Shown: piece by piece, positions 43,059 to 53,532 of the stretch | How positions within the stretch are numbered: position 1 is the first letter of the stretch | Layout of the letters: every line of letters begins with the position of its first letter | Source: Pseudoalteromonas caenipelagi | GTDB lineage: Bacteria > Pseudomonadota > Gammaproteobacteria > Enterobacterales > Alteromonadaceae | Length of the DNA: 64,000 nt | Direction: 5' to 3' | NCBI RefSeq assembly: GCF_013140855.1 | Contig: NZ_JABBPG010000001.1 | Coordinates: 372,001-436,000 of the forward strand | Position numbers and translations under genes: made by a program | Notes under the pieces: model-generated | Seen by the model: the letters and a program-made list of their open reading frames with translations, nothing else | Told to the model about the DNA's origin: nothing | Database searches by the model: none

Positions 43059-45740
43059 TTATTCACCTTGTGAATCGTCTGTTGTATTCACCGGTGTGTC
43101 CTCAGATGCTGGTAACTCGTTACCCTCACCTTCAGGAAGTTCTTCAACTGCTATTTCTTCGATACGTTGTAAACCAACTACTTGCTCATCGTCAATAGTT
43201 CTGATCAAAATTACCCCTTGGGTATTACGACCAACCGTTGAAACTTCGCTTACACGAGTACGTACTAGTGTACCTCGATTCGAAATAAGCATAATTTCAT
43301 TGTTATCTTCAACCTGAACCGCACCGACTACAGCACCGTTACGCTCACTCACTTTTATCGACACAACACCTTGTGTTGCACGGCTCTTAGCCGGGTAATC
43401 TTCTAGTGGTGTACGCTTACCATAACCATTTTCAGTTACAGTCAAGATAGCACCATCATTTTTAGGTACAATGAGCGAGACTACTTTTACGTCATCTGGC
43501 ATCTTAATACCACGGACACCCGTAGCCGTACGTCCCATTGGACGAAGCGCTAACATTTCTTCACCAGTTTCAGGGTCTATTTTAACTTCACCTGTTTCTG
43601 AATCACGAAGCTTTTCGTTAAAGCGAACCACCTTACCATGATCAGTAAACAGCATAATATCGTTGCTGCCATCGGTGATATCTGCACCAATCAAGCAATC
43701 GCCTTCGTTTAAGTTGATTGCGATAATACCGCTTGCGCGTTGGCGACTGTATGCAGTTAATGGTGTTTTCTTAACAGTACCGTTCGCTGTTGCCATCAAT
43801 ACGAACTTATCTTCTTCATATTCACGTACTGGCAAAATTGTTGTTATGCGCTCATTTGCCTCTAGTGGCAACAAGTTAACGATAGGTTTACCACGAGCAG
43901 CTCGTGATGCCAACGGTAACTGATATACCTTTAACCAATACATTCGGCCAGCTGTTGAGAAGCACAAAATAGTATCATGGGTATTTGCAACTAACAGACG
44001 TTCGATGAAGTCTTCATCCTTCATACGCGTTGCGGCCTTGCCTTTACCACCACGACGCTGTGCTTCATAGTCGCTTAGCGGTTGATACTTCACATATCCT
44101 TCATGGGATAAAGTAACAACAACGTCTTCTTCATTAATTAGGTCTTCTAGACTGATATCATGCGCAGCGGCACTTATTTCTGTACGACGCTCATCACCAT
44201 AGGTATCTTTGATGATAACCAACTCATCACGGATCACTTCCATCAAACGTTCAGGTGTTGAAAGGATATATAGTAGCTCTGCAATAAGTTCTAGAAGTTC
44301 TTGGTATTCACCTAATATTTTCTCGTGCTCTAAACCTGTAAGCTTATGTAGGCGTAAATCTAAGATTGCTTGAGCTTGTTGCTCTGACAAGTGGTATTGG
44401 CCATCACGAATACCCAGCTCTGCAGCTAACCAGTCTGGTCGTGCTACATTATCTTCGCCAGCTTTTTCAAGCATGCTCTTAACCGTGCCTAACTCCCAAG
44501 GGCGAGCAAGTAAGGCAGCCTTTGCTTCAGCAGGGCTTGGGGACTTGCGGATTAGTTCGATGATTGGGTCTATGTTTGCAAGAGCGATTGCAAGACCTTC
44601 TAAGGTATGAGCTCGATCTCGAGCTTTCCGTAAATCAAATACCGTACGACGTGTTACTACTTCGCGGCGGTGAATGATAAACGCTTCAAGCATTTCTTTT
44701 AGGTTAAAACACTTAGGTTGGTTATTATCCAACGCAACCATGTTCATACCAAATACAGTTTGCAACTGTGTTTGTGCATATAGGTTGTTTAGAATAACTT
44801 CACCAACTTCACCGCGCTTTATTTCAATAACAATACGCATACCGTCTTTATCAGACTCGTCACGTAATGCACTGATCCCTTCTACCTTTTTCTCTTTAAC
44901 AAGCTCAGCTATTTTTTCGATTAAGCGCGCTTTGTTAACTTGGTATGGGATCTCGTGGACGATGATGGTTTCTTTACCCGTCTTTTCATCCACCTCGATT
45001 TCAGCGCGAGCACGAATATAAACTTTTCCGCGTCCGGTTTTGTACGCCTGCTCAATACCCTTTTTGCCATTGATGATAGCCGCTGTTGGAAAATCAGGGC
45101 CAGGTATATATTCAATTAGATCTTCGATCGTCAGATCAGGATTCTGGATCAATGCTAAACAACCATTGATCACTTCGGTTAAATTATGCGGTGGTATATT
45201 TGTTGCCATACCAACGGCAATACCAGATGAACCATTAACCAACAATGCAGGAACTTTGGTAGGCAATACATCAGGAATTTGTTCTGTGCCATCGTAGTTA
45301 GGCACATAATCAACGGTTTCTTTTTCGAGGTCAGCCAAAAGCTCATGTGAGATTTTCGCCATACGTACTTCTGTGTAACGCATCGCTGCGGCTGAATCGC
45401 CGTCTACCGAACCAAAGTTACCTTGGCCGTCTACCAGCATGTAACGTAAAGAAAATGGTTGCGCCATACGTACTATGGTGTCGTAAACCGCACTATCACC
45501 ATGCGGGTGATATTTACCGATAACATCACCGACAACACGCGCCGACTTCTTATAAGGCTTATTCCAGTCATTTTTAAGTTCGTTCATGGCGAACAATACG
45601 CGACGGTGAACGGGTTTTAAGCCGTCACGTACATCTGGTAATGCACGACCAACGATTACACTCATTGCGTAGTCTAAGTACGAATTTTTGAGTTCATCTT
45701 CGATATTGACTGGTAGGATTTCATTGGCGAGATCAGTCAT
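43059..45740 (-). CDS. gyrA: DNA gyrase subunit A
   Basis: 893 residues. Breakage-reunion domain with the catalytic Tyr in [14 protein letters not shown] (Tyr122 by E. coli numbering). The quinolone region reads [16 protein letters not shown], with Ser83 and Asp87 unchanged, so no target mutation for quinolones is seen there. GyrA box QRRGGKG in the C-terminal wrapping domain; acidic tail at the end. Introduces negative supercoils with GyrB. Divergent from ubiG, as in E. coli. Confidence 0.98.
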   Translation of the reverse strand: MTDLANEILPVNIEDELKNSYLDYAMSVIVGRALPDVRDGLKPVHRRVLFAMNELKNDWNKPYKKSARVVGDVIGKYHPHGDSAVYDTIVRMAQPFSLRYMLVDGQGNFGSVDGDSAAAMRYTEVRMAKISHELLADLEKETVDYVPNYDGTEQIPDVLPTKVPALLVNGSSGIAVGMATNIPPHNLTEVINGCLALIQNPDLTIEDLIEYIPGPDFPTAAIINGKKGIEQAYKTGRGKVYIRARAEIEVDEKTGKETIIVHEIPYQVNKARLIEKIAELVKEKKVEGISALRDESDKDGMRIVIEIKRGEVGEVILNNLYAQTQLQTVFGMNMVALDNNQPKCFNLKEMLEAFIIHRREVVTRRTVFDLRKARDRAHTLEGLAIALANIDPIIELIRKSPSPAEAKAALLARPWELGTVKSMLEKAGEDNVARPDWLAAELGIRDGQYHLSEQQAQAILDLRLHKLTGLEHEKILGEYQELLELIAELLYILSTPERLMEVIRDELVIIKDTYGDERRTEISAAAHDISLEDLINEEDVVVTLSHEGYVKYQPLSDYEAQRRGGKGKAATRMKDEDFIERLLVANTHDTILCFSTAGRMYWLKVYQLPLASRAARGKPIVNLLPLEANERITTILPVREYEEDKFVLMATANGTVKKTPLTAYSRQRASGIIAINLNEGDCLIGADITDGSNDIMLFTDHGKVVRFNEKLRDSETGEVKIDPETGEEMLALRPMGRTATGVRGIKMPDDVKVVSLIVPKNDGAILTVTENGYGKRTPLEDYPAKSRATQGVVSIKVSERNGAVVGAVQVEDNNEIMLISNRGTLVRTRVSEVSTVGRNTQGVILIRTIDDEQVVGLQRIEEIAVEELPEGEGNELPASEDTPVNTTDDSQGE

Positions 45741-45925
45741 TTGATTCCACTTTCCTTCAGTGTCTACCTCTTTTATGTCACACTATCGCGTGGCGAAGAG
45801 GTTGAGTTATTATTAATTCTGGGTAGCCATGCTAACACACTTTTAAACAATTTACAGGCGCAAAGTTTTAGTGATTTTAATCTGACCCCTCTTATAATGC
45901 GCTCAGATTAACGAGGAAGTTTTTT

Positions 45926-46636
45926 ATGACCGAACATCAAAATGTAGACCCACAAGAAATCGCAAAATTTGAACAAATAGCAGAGCGTTGGTGGGATACT
46001 GAAGGCGAATTTAAGCCTTTGCATGACATCAACCCACTGCGCTTAGATTTTATTAACGACAAATGCCAAGGTCTTTTTGGCAAAAATGTACTCGATGTGG
46101 GTTGTGGCGGCGGCATTCTTACTGAAAGTATGGCCAAATTAGGTGCCAATGCTCAAGGCATAGACATGGGACAAGAACCTTTAAACGTCGCTAAGCTGCA
46201 CAGTTTGGAATCTGGTGTAAAGGTGGATTACCAAAAAATTCCCGTTGAAGAATTTGCAGCGCAGAACCCTGAAGCGTTCGACGTAGTGACCTGCATGGAA
46301 ATGTTGGAGCATGTACCAGACCCGGCTTCTATCATCAACGCAGTTGCAGCATTAGCAAAGCCAGGAGCAAGCGTTTTCTTCTCTACTCTAAATAAGACAA
46401 CAAAAGCATATTTAATGGCGATTGTTGGTGCGGAGAAAATTCTAAAGATGGTACCAGAAGGTACTCACCAGCACGATAAGTTTATTCGTCCATCCACTTT
46501 GATTACTTGGGCTGAGCAGGCTGGACTAAAAGTTAGAGCAAGTGCAGGTATCAGTTACAATCCATTGAGCAAAACTTTCACTCTCAGTGACGACGTTAGC
46601 GTGAACTACCTACTTCACTTTGAGAAATTAGCATGA
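45926..46636 (+). CDS. ubiG: Ubiquinone biosynthesis O-methyltransferase
   Basis: 236 residues. SAM-binding motif [19 protein letters not shown] near 48-66; opening [20 protein letters not shown] is typical of Ubi[20 protein letters not shown] later. Does both O-methylations of ubiquinone synthesis. Its last four bases overlap the next gene (ATGA), so the pair is coupled. Preceded by a GAGGAAG ribosome site. Confidence 0.97.
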   Translation: MTEHQNVDPQEIAKFEQIAERWWDTEGEFKPLHDINPLRLDFINDKCQGLFGKNVLDVGCGGGILTESMAKLGANAQGIDMGQEPLNVAKLHSLESGVKVDYQKIPVEEFAAQNPEAFDVVTCMEMLEHVPDPASIINAVAALAKPGASVFFSTLNKTTKAYLMAIVGAEKILKMVPEGTHQHDKFIRPSTLITWAEQAGLKVRASAGISYNPLSKTFTLSDDVSVNYLLHFEKLA

Positions 46637-47280
46637 TTGAAGCGGTTATTTTCGATTTAGATGGCACTTTACTTAATACGTGTGATGACTTAGGTGCAGC
46701 ACTTAATCATACCTTGCAATTACATGGCATGCCGTGCGTACCAAAAGAGGTATACAGCCCTGCAATTTCAAATGGCGTTCAAGCGCTGTTAGAAGTTGGC
46801 TTCAAAGACAGCCTAGAAAACCATGACCTCTCGGCTCTAAAAAAGTCAGTTCTTGATTATTATGCTAGCAATATTGCCGTGTTTAGTCATTGTTTTGAGG
46901 GAATAGGCGCGCTATTAGATGCACTTGGCAATAGGAATATCAAAGTGGGGATCATGACTAACAAGCCCACTTTTTTAACGATGCCATTACTACAACACAT
47001 CGAAGAGTTAAAACATATAGAGGTTGTTGTGTGCGGTGACACGCTGGACGAAGCGAAACCTTCTCCAAAACCTCTATTGCATGTAGCTGAACAATTAGGC
47101 GTCCAGCCTAATGCTTGTTACTACGTTGGCGATGCCGCAAGAGATATTGAAGCAGCAAAAGCGGCTAACATGCACTCCGTTGCCGCATTATGGGGTTATG
47201 TACCAAGTGAAGAGGTGGCACTGAGTTGGCAAGCAGATCTGAATTTAACTAACCCAGAATCGCTAATTTCACATATATAG
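46633..47280 (+). CDS. HAD-family phosphatase (phosphoglycolate phosphatase-like)
   Basis: 215 residues, HAD subfamily IA. Nucleophile motif [11 protein letters not shown] at 5-15, MTNKP (motif II), [15 protein letters not shown] (Lys, motif III) and [15 protein letters not shown] (motif IV). Coupled to ubiG. Orthologues in this position are annotated as Gph or MupP; context does not settle which. It likely repairs 2-phosphoglycolate or dephosphorylates a sugar phosphate. Confidence 0.9.
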   Translation: MIEAVIFDLDGTLLNTCDDLGAALNHTLQLHGMPCVPKEVYSPAISNGVQALLEVGFKDSLENHDLSALKKSVLDYYASNIAVFSHCFEGIGALLDALGNRNIKVGIMTNKPTFLTMPLLQHIEELKHIEVVVCGDTLDEAKPSPKPLLHVAEQLGVQPNACYYVGDAARDIEAAKAANMHSVAALWGYVPSEEVALSWQADLNLTNPESLISHI

Positions 47281-47295
47281 TGTACAAATAAATGA

Positions 47296-47319
47296 CAAAG
47301 CACTATATCTAGTGCTTTG
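47296..47319. promoter_or_regulatory. Perfect inverted repeat after the HAD gene (hairpin or NrdR-like box)
   Basis: Arms CAAAGCACTA and TAGTGCTTTG around TATC. No T-run follows. Its centre CTATATCTAG is close to the NrdR box consensus, but it is about 340 bases before nrdA, so a transcript-end hairpin is equally possible. Confidence 0.4.
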
Positions 47320-47476
47320 AACCCGGAACCACTCCAGATTGTGTAGAAAAAAATCAGTTAGAATTTTTTTTGAATTTACTAAAAAATCCGACCATCTTGG
47401 TTGATTTTTTTAAGGTGTGTTTAATGATAAATCCTCAAAGGTTAATAGCCACTAACACGAGTGATTTATCCTTAAC

Positions 47477-47485
47477 TTATCCACA
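47477..47485 (+). promoter_or_regulatory. DnaA box upstream of nrdA
   Basis: TTATCCACA, a perfect DnaA box, within the nrd promoter region. DnaA binding at nrdAB promoters is established in E. coli and ties nucleotide reduction to replication. Confidence 0.7.
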
Positions 47486-47525
47486 ATTGTGAGTAAGTTG
47501 TTCTATTGCAAATTTAGCGTAACCC

Positions 47526-47571
47526 CACTATCTTGTGATCCACGGTATGCTCATCACCATATATAGTGGTG
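47526..47571 (+). promoter_or_regulatory. Pair of NrdR-like boxes upstream of nrdA
   Basis: CACTATCTTGTG (47526-47537) and CACCATATATAGTGGTG (47555-47571). The second fits the palindromic NrdR consensus well, the first loosely. Centres are about three helical turns apart, the usual spacing for tandem NrdR boxes. NrdR represses nrd genes when dATP is high. Confidence 0.6.
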
Positions 47572-47640
47572 AATAGATAAACAATAAGTGTGAACCGTGC
47601 GTTTACCAAAAAACAATTCCGAAGGAATACAGGCGCAACT

Positions 47641-49926
47641 ATGAACCAACAGTTATCTGTCAGCAAAAGAAACGGCCGCAAAGAGCCTCTTGATTTAGAT
47701 AAAATCCACCGCGTAATCACTTGGGCAGCGGACGGGTTAAACAATGTTTCTGTGTCTCAAGTCGAACTCAAATCGCATATTCAGTTTTATGACGGTATTC
47801 GTACCGAAGACATTCATGAGACAATTATTAAAGCAGCTGCAGATTTAATCGACAAAGAGTCACCTGATTATCAGTACTTAGCTGCGCGCCTTGCAATTTT
47901 CCACTTGCGTAAAAAAGCATACGGTCAATTTGAGCCACCACGCCTTTATGATCACATTACTAAGCTAGTTGAGGACAAGCGTTATGACCCTCATTTGCTA
48001 GTAGATTACACTGAACAAGAACTTGATGAACTAGATAGCTATGTTGACCACAGTCGAGATTTAAACTTCAGCTACGCTGCAGTAAAACAGCTAGAAGGTA
48101 AATACTTGGTTCAAAACAGAGTTACTGGTGAAATTTACGAAAGTGCTCAGTTTCTATATATTTTAGTTGCAGCGAGTTTATTCTCTGATTATCCAAAAGA
48201 GACGCGTTTAAGCTACATAAAGCGTTTTTATGATGCTATTTCGCTGTTCAAGATCTCATTACCAACGCCAATCATGGCAGGCGTACGTACACCAACTCGC
48301 CAATTTAGCTCATGTGTATTAATAGAATGTGGCGATAGTCTTGATTCAATTAATGCAACATCGTCTGCTATCGTTAAGTACGTAAGTCAACGCGCTGGTA
48401 TTGGTATTAATGCTGGTCGTATTCGTGCACTTGGCAGCCCAATCCGTAACGGAGAAGCGTATCATACGGGCTGTATTCCTTTTTATAAGCACTTTCAAAC
48501 AGCTGTTAAAAGCTGTTCACAAGGTGGGGTTCGTGGCGGTGCCGCAACACTATTCTACCCACTTTGGCACTTAGAAGTTGAAAACTTACTGGTACTTAAA
48601 AACAACCGTGGTGTTGAAGAAAACCGTGTTCGTCATTTAGATTACGGCGTACAGTTTAACAAAACAATGTACTCTCGCTTAATCAAAGATGGTTACATTA
48701 CCTTGTTCAGCCCTTCAGATGTGCCTGGTTTGTACGATGCATTTTTTGAAGATCAAGAAAAATTCGAATCATTATACGAACAATACGAGCAAGATGAATC
48801 TATTCGTAAAAAACGTATTAAAGCCATCGAGCTTTTCTCGATGTTTGCTCAGGAGCGCGCAAGTACTGGTCGAATTTATCTTCAAAACGTCGACCACTGT
48901 AATACGCACAGTCCGTTTGACTCTAAGGTTGCGCCAATTCGTCAATCAAACTTATGCCTTGAGATAGCGCTGCCAACTAAACCACTAAACAATGTAAATG
49001 ACCCTGAAGGTGAAATTGCATTGTGTACTTTGTCAGCATTTAACTTAGGTGCGTTAAATTCGCTTGACGAGCTTGAAGAGCTTGCAGAATTAGCAGTGCG
49101 TGCACTTGATAACCTACTTGATTTCCAAGACTACCCGGTACCTGCAGCCAAAAATGCTACCATGGGGCGTCGCACACTAGGTATTGGTGTGATTAACTAC
49201 GCTTACTACCTAGCTAAAAATGGCGTTAAGTATTCAGACGGAAGCGCAAATGGTTTAACACACCGCACGTTTGAAGCGATTCAGTATTACCTCATGAAAG
49301 CGTCAAACGAATTGGCTAAAGAGCGTGGTGCATGTCCGCTATTTCATGAGACTACTTATTCAAAAGGTATCATGCCAATTGATACTTATAAGCGAGACTT
49401 AGATAAAATTTGTGAAGAGCCTCTTCTTTTAGATTGGGATGGCTTACGTCAAAGCATTAAAGAGCATGGTATGCGTAACTCTACGTTATCAGCATTAATG
49501 CCTTCTGAGACATCATCACAAATCTCAAACGCGACCAACGGTATTGAGCCGCCTAGAGGCCATATTAGTGTTAAAGCAAGTAAAGATGGTATTCTTAAGC
49601 AAGTGGTTCCTGAGTACGACCGTCTGAAAGACAATTACGAGCTGCTTTGGGACATTCCATCAAATGATGGTTATCTTGGATTAGTCGGAATCATGCAAAA
49701 ATTCGTCGATCAAACGATCTCTGCAAACACTAATTACGATCCAAATAAATTTGAAGGCGGTAAAGTTCCAATGAAACTACTGCTCAAAGATTTATTAACG
49801 GCATACAAATTAGGTGTTAAAACACTTTATTATCATAATACCCGAGATGGAGCCTCAGACTCACAAGATGAGCTGAAAGCCCAACCGGAAGATGATGATT
49901 GTGCAGGCGGCGCTTGTAAAATATAA
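47641..49926 (+). CDS. nrdA: Ribonucleotide reductase class Ia, alpha subunit
   Basis: 761 residues. Start at the ATG at 47641, whose MNQQLSVSKRNGRKEPLDLD aligns with the E. coli start; an earlier GTG frame start is not conserved. ATP-cone regulatory domain at the N-terminus; active site Cys in SSCVLIECGDS, the radical-site SNLCLEIALPT (Cys and Glu) and IALCTLSAFNLG; C-terminal redox pair in DDDCAGGACKI. Reduces ribonucleoside diphosphates. Followed by a hairpin and nrdB. Confidence 0.98.
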   Translation: MNQQLSVSKRNGRKEPLDLDKIHRVITWAADGLNNVSVSQVELKSHIQFYDGIRTEDIHETIIKAAADLIDKESPDYQYLAARLAIFHLRKKAYGQFEPPRLYDHITKLVEDKRYDPHLLVDYTEQELDELDSYVDHSRDLNFSYAAVKQLEGKYLVQNRVTGEIYESAQFLYILVAASLFSDYPKETRLSYIKRFYDAISLFKISLPTPIMAGVRTPTRQFSSCVLIECGDSLDSINATSSAIVKYVSQRAGIGINAGRIRALGSPIRNGEAYHTGCIPFYKHFQTAVKSCSQGGVRGGAATLFYPLWHLEVENLLVLKNNRGVEENRVRHLDYGVQFNKTMYSRLIKDGYITLFSPSDVPGLYDAFFEDQEKFESLYEQYEQDESIRKKRIKAIELFSMFAQERASTGRIYLQNVDHCNTHSPFDSKVAPIRQSNLCLEIALPTKPLNNVNDPEGEIALCTLSAFNLGALNSLDELEELAELAVRALDNLLDFQDYPVPAAKNATMGRRTLGIGVINYAYYLAKNGVKYSDGSANGLTHRTFEAIQYYLMKASNELAKERGACPLFHETTYSKGIMPIDTYKRDLDKICEEPLLLDWDGLRQSIKEHGMRNSTLSALMPSETSSQISNATNGIEPPRGHISVKASKDGILKQVVPEYDRLKDNYELLWDIPSNDGYLGLVGIMQKFVDQTISANTNYDPNKFEGGKVPMKLLLKDLLTAYKLGVKTLYYHNTRDGASDSQDELKAQPEDDDCAGGACKI

Positions 49927-49932
49927 GTATAT

Positions 49933-49958
49933 GCGGGTCGATATGACCCGCTGTTTTT
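49933..49958 (+). terminator. Terminator-like hairpin between nrdA and nrdB
   Basis: GCGGGTC / GACCCGC arms (49933-49951) with a five-base loop, then TGTTTTT. It sits seven bases after the nrdA stop and 27 before nrdB. It may trim transcription or protect the 3' end of the nrdA message, so setting the subunit ratio. Confidence 0.6.
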
Positions 49959-49977
49959 GGTATTGAGTGTATTAAAT

Positions 49978-51108
49978 ATGTCTTATTCTACTTTTAGCAG
50001 AAATCATAATGATCAGTTAAAAGAGCCAATGTTTTTTGGCCAAACCGTCAATGTTTCTCGTTTCGACCAACAAAAATATCCCATCTTTGAAAAATTAATT
50101 GAGAAGCAGCTTTCCTTCTTTTGGCGTCCAGAAGAAGTGGATGTCAGCAAAGATAGGTTAGACTTCCAAAGTCTTCCAGAGCACGAAAAACATATATTTT
50201 TAAGTAACCTAAAGTATCAAACGCTACTCGATAGCGTGCAAGGGCGCTCTCCTAACGTTGCACTGTTGCCTATCGTCTCTCTACCTGAATTAGAAACGTG
50301 GATTGAAACCTGGGCGTTTAGTGAAACTATTCATAGCCGCTCGTATACACACATCATCCGCAACGTGACTCAATCACCTGAGTTAATCTTTGACGATATC
50401 GTTACCAACGAGCGTATCAATAAACGTGCTGACGCGGTTACTCGCTATTACGATGAATTAATCGAAAAAATATCCTTATATAACCTTCATGGCGAAGGCA
50501 AGCATGAAATAAACGGTGAAACGGTTGTTATCAATCTGTTTGAACTGAAAAAGCTACTTTATCTTTGCGTAATGTCTGTCAATATTCTTGAAGCTATTCG
50601 TTTTTATGTTAGCTTTGCATGCTCTTTTGCGTTTGCTGAGCGCGAATTAATGGAAGGTAACGCTAAGATCATTAAGTTGATTGCTCGTGACGAAGCTCTG
50701 CACTTGTCAGGTACTCAGCACATGCTCAACATAATGCAAGATGGTAAAGATGATCCCGAGATGGCGATCGTTGCGGCTCAATGTCAAGAGCAAGCAATTG
50801 CTATGTTTGTTGAAGCTGCAGAGCAAGAAAAAGAGTGGGCAGAATACCTATTCAAAGATGGCTCGATGATTGGTTTAAACAAAGATATTTTGTGTCAGTA
50901 TGTTGAGTATATCACCAATGTCCGCATGAAAGCTGTTGGCTTGCCAGCTCAGTTTGAAAATAAGACCAACCCTATTCCTTGGATTAATGCTTGGTTGGTC
51001 TCTGACAACGTGCAAGTTGCACCTCAAGAAGCAGAGATCAGCTCATACCTTGTGGGTCAAATAGACTCTGAAGTTGACGCGTCTGAGTTTGGTGACTTTG
51101 ATTTGTAA
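49978..51108 (+). CDS. nrdB: Ribonucleotide reductase class Ia, beta subunit
   Basis: 376 residues. Start at ATG 49978 ([20 protein letters not shown]), matching the family; an ATG at 49957 would add seven residues and lies in the hairpin tail. Radical Tyr in [15 protein letters not shown]; di-iron ligands in [41 protein letters not shown]. Holds the tyrosyl radical for NrdA. Stop overlaps the yfaE start (TAATG). Confidence 0.98.
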   Translation: MSYSTFSRNHNDQLKEPMFFGQTVNVSRFDQQKYPIFEKLIEKQLSFFWRPEEVDVSKDRLDFQSLPEHEKHIFLSNLKYQTLLDSVQGRSPNVALLPIVSLPELETWIETWAFSETIHSRSYTHIIRNVTQSPELIFDDIVTNERINKRADAVTRYYDELIEKISLYNLHGEGKHEINGETVVINLFELKKLLYLCVMSVNILEAIRFYVSFACSFAFAERELMEGNAKIIKLIARDEALHLSGTQHMLNIMQDGKDDPEMAIVAAQCQEQAIAMFVEAAEQEKEWAEYLFKDGSMIGLNKDILCQYVEYITNVRMKAVGLPAQFENKTNPIPWINAWLVSDNVQVAPQEAEISSYLVGQIDSEVDASEFGDFDL

Positions 51109-51380
51109 TGAGTGACAATCCCTGTCATAAAATTACAATGGATAGCCATGATGAGCCGCTTGAATTTGCGGCTCAATCCCCTTCTCTTCTCGATACATTA
51201 GAACAAGCAAATATAGAAGTTGCCTATCAATGTAGAGAAGGGTTTTGTGGTGCATGTCGTGCTAAATTAGATGAAGGTGAAGTGAGTTATAATCAAGAGC
51301 CACTGGCTTTTGTTCGTGATGGCGAAATTCTATTATGCTGTACTAAACCGCTGACTGATATTAAATTGACCTTACTATAG
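51108..51380 (+). CDS. yfaE: 2Fe-2S ferredoxin for NrdB cofactor upkeep
   Basis: 90 residues. Cluster cysteines in CREGFCGACRAKL and LLCCTKPL (C-x4-C-x2-C...C). YfaE restores the diferric-tyrosyl radical of NrdB. One-base overlap with nrdB, the conserved gene order. Confidence 0.95.
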   Translation: MSDNPCHKITMDSHDEPLEFAAQSPSLLDTLEQANIEVAYQCREGFCGACRAKLDEGEVSYNQEPLAFVRDGEILLCCTKPLTDIKLTLL

Positions 51381-51882
51381 CGCACTGCGACATTAAAATA
51401 TGTGGCAATATCCATATTGCGAAATAATTATATTTTTTCTATCTCTAGCTTTTTAAATAACATGTTTGATAACCCACCTGACCCTTTTAATATGTATTAT
51501 TAAGAGTCATTTAGCAATATTAATTGTATAGTCATTCCACTTCAGCCCTTCTTAAAGTAACACTTTTGTTCTTACGTTATTCAATTGCAGTACGGTATAT
51601 AAGTACACTTTAGAATAACCACAGACATAACTAGTCGAAAATAAAAAACACTTTTGTATTATAATACCTCATTAAATAATCGTGATGAACATTTACATGT
51701 ACAAATGTGTAGTTTATAAATTTAACACCTATATGCTAGCTGAGTTGTCATATTCTAAGCGAATTACTCCCCTGTATTGAGTATTACGTAATTTAGTACG
51801 TAAAAAACAATTCGACTCCCAAAGCGCTTCGCTGTAATATTTCGTAGATGCAAATTTTTAGTGCAGATAGGGAGCTTCGTTC
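51381..51882. other. 502-base gap after the nrd operon
   Basis: AT-rich. Contains a short perfect hairpin GCAATAT-CC-ATATTGC at 51404-51419 with a T-rich stretch about 12 bases on. No gene, RNA or long repeat is recognised. The ribosome site of the next gene is weak (ATAGGGAG at about 51868). Confidence 0.5.
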
Positions 51883-52182
51883 ATGCAAGAGCAAATAATA
51901 TTATCATCGTCGGCAATTAATCAGGTCGGCGCGGCCAAATGTGATGGTACACTTTCAATCACAACTCAACATTTAGAGTTCAAACCGCTTAATACACAAT
52001 TAAGCCTAGGTTCTATTAAACTAGATCGTAACGAAATAGAGTCTGCAGAGCCCTGTATAGGAACGGGCGGAGGCATTATCCCAATCTCAGCTGACGCAAT
52101 AAAAATAACGCTTAAGAATAAAAAGCAATATGAGTTTATACTTACAAATAAAGAAGTATGGCTGCAACAGCTTAATAACTAA
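51883..52182 (+). CDS. Small PH/GRAM-like protein
   Basis: 99 residues, beta-rich with one C-terminal helix (NKEVWLQQLNN). The layout GTLSITTQHLEFKPLNTQ, LGSIKLDRNEIESAEP, ADAIKITLKNKKQYEFIL resembles bacterial PH/GRAM-type domains that coat or sense membranes. No signal peptide. Function unknown. It is 23 bases upstream of the DUF924 gene, so probably co-transcribed. Confidence 0.75.
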   Translation: MQEQIILSSSAINQVGAAKCDGTLSITTQHLEFKPLNTQLSLGSIKLDRNEIESAEPCIGTGGGIIPISADAIKITLKNKKQYEFILTNKEVWLQQLNN

Positions 52183-52205
52183 TGCCTTACTTTTAGGGGG
52201 CTTTT

Positions 52206-52742
52206 GTGATTAGTGACGTTTTAAACTTTTGGTTTAAAGAAATTGATGTCAAGCTTTGGTGGAAAAAAGATCCTAATTTTGATGAACTTATCAAAAAGCG
52301 CTTTGGCACACTACACCAAAGTGCAGCGCGATGTGAGCTTTACCATTGGCGCACAACCCCTCAAGGAAGCTTGGCTGAAATCATAATACTTGACCAGTTT
52401 TCTAGAAATATATACCGAGACACACCAAAAGCGTTTGAGAACGATTCACTTGCCTTAACATTGGCCCAGTTTGCTATCGCTCAAGGTCAAAACACTATGC
52501 TGCCTAAGAATAGAAGAAGCTTTATGTATCTTCCATATATGCATAGCGAATCACAAGCTATTCATACTCAAGCCGTTGAGCTATATAAAGCTTTAGGTAA
52601 CGAAGATAATTTAAGTTTTGAGCTCAAGCACAAAGCCATTATCGATCGGTTTGGGCGATATCCTCATCGCAATGCTATTTTAGGTCGAACATCAACCTCT
52701 GCAGAGCTTGAATTTTTAAAACAACCTAATTCAGGCTTTTAA
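52206..52742 (+). CDS. DUF924 family protein
   Basis: 178 residues, TPR-like helical fold. Signature motifs: VLNFWF at the start, WWKKDPNFDELIKKRFG, EIIILDQFSRNIYRDTP, FMYLPYMHSES, and DRFGRYPHRNAILGR. Start is a GTG at 52206 with an AGGGGG ribosome site. Widespread, function unknown. Confidence 0.92.
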   Translation: MISDVLNFWFKEIDVKLWWKKDPNFDELIKKRFGTLHQSAARCELYHWRTTPQGSLAEIIILDQFSRNIYRDTPKAFENDSLALTLAQFAIAQGQNTMLPKNRRSFMYLPYMHSESQAIHTQAVELYKALGNEDNLSFELKHKAIIDRFGRYPHRNAILGRTSTSAELEFLKQPNSGF

Positions 52743-52794
52743 GTTCAAACAACGCACAATGATGTTAACTCGGTATACTCTTTTTAGCGACTTT

Positions 52795-53337
52795 TCAAAC
52801 AGCTGATAAGTTCCGTTTCATTGGTACAAATGTGACCGATAATGTGTCTGTCACAGGGTACTCTATGGCCTCTTCGGCAACAAAGCCATGACGTTCATAT
52901 AACTTCACTCCAGGTAGTGTTGCCATTAATTCTAAAGATTGGAAACCTTTAGCTCTGGCTTCTTTTTCGCATTCTTGCATTAGCACAGAACCAAGTCCTT
53001 GGCGCGCATAACTGGGTTTTACAAAAAATGCTCGAATTTTTGCAGCATCTATATCGGGATTAAGTTCTTTTGGTGATCTGTTTGGCTCTCTATCACTACC
53101 AAATAATGTGCTACGAAAACTCCATCCTCCGCATGCAATGAGAAGCTTATCATCTTCTATTACAAAATAGCTCTGATCTTTAATAAGTTGTGAGTCTACA
53201 CCTAACGCCGCTTGCAGTGCACCTTCAATTTGCTCTTTAGAATAATCCTCTGACGAGAGTTTTCTCGCAGATTCGGCTATTAACATTTCTATTTGAGCAA
53301 TATCGCTTAAGGTTGCTATTCTTATTCTATATTTCAT
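52795..53337 (-). CDS. GNAT family N-acetyltransferase
   Basis: 180 residues. Acetyl-CoA motif A: AFFVKPSYARQGLGSVLMQE near 110-130; the end YERHGFVAEEAIEYPVTDTL is typical. Acetylates an unknown amine substrate. Convergent with the DUF924 gene. Confidence 0.9.
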   Translation of the reverse strand: MKYRIRIATLSDIAQIEMLIAESARKLSSEDYSKEQIEGALQAALGVDSQLIKDQSYFVIEDDKLLIACGGWSFRSTLFGSDREPNRSPKELNPDIDAAKIRAFFVKPSYARQGLGSVLMQECEKEARAKGFQSLELMATLPGVKLYERHGFVAEEAIEYPVTDTLSVTFVPMKRNLSAV

Positions 53338-53483
53338 ATATTAAACCGCCCTTACTATATAAAAAGTCAGTTTTAAATTAACTTATCAATCAATAACAGT
53401 AAATGACTATTTAAATTTATAGTTATAAAAAAACTCTGATATTTCCTTGGTTATGAAACCCCATATTCGTATATTAATAACAC

Positions 53484-53509
53484 AAAAAAGCCCAGCTATA
53501 GCTGGGCTT
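53484..53509 (-). terminator. Terminator of the amidohydrolase pair
   Basis: On the minus strand AAGCCCAGC-TATA-GCTGGGCTT then six T. Strong intrinsic terminator 24 bases after the stop of the second amidohydrolase. Confidence 0.9.
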
Positions 53510-53532
53510 AAATTTTAAATAATGTTGGCCTA

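Noticed and set aside
43059..45740. Quinolone-resistance mutation in gyrA
   Set aside because: Ser83 and Asp87 (E. coli numbering) are the sensitive residues.
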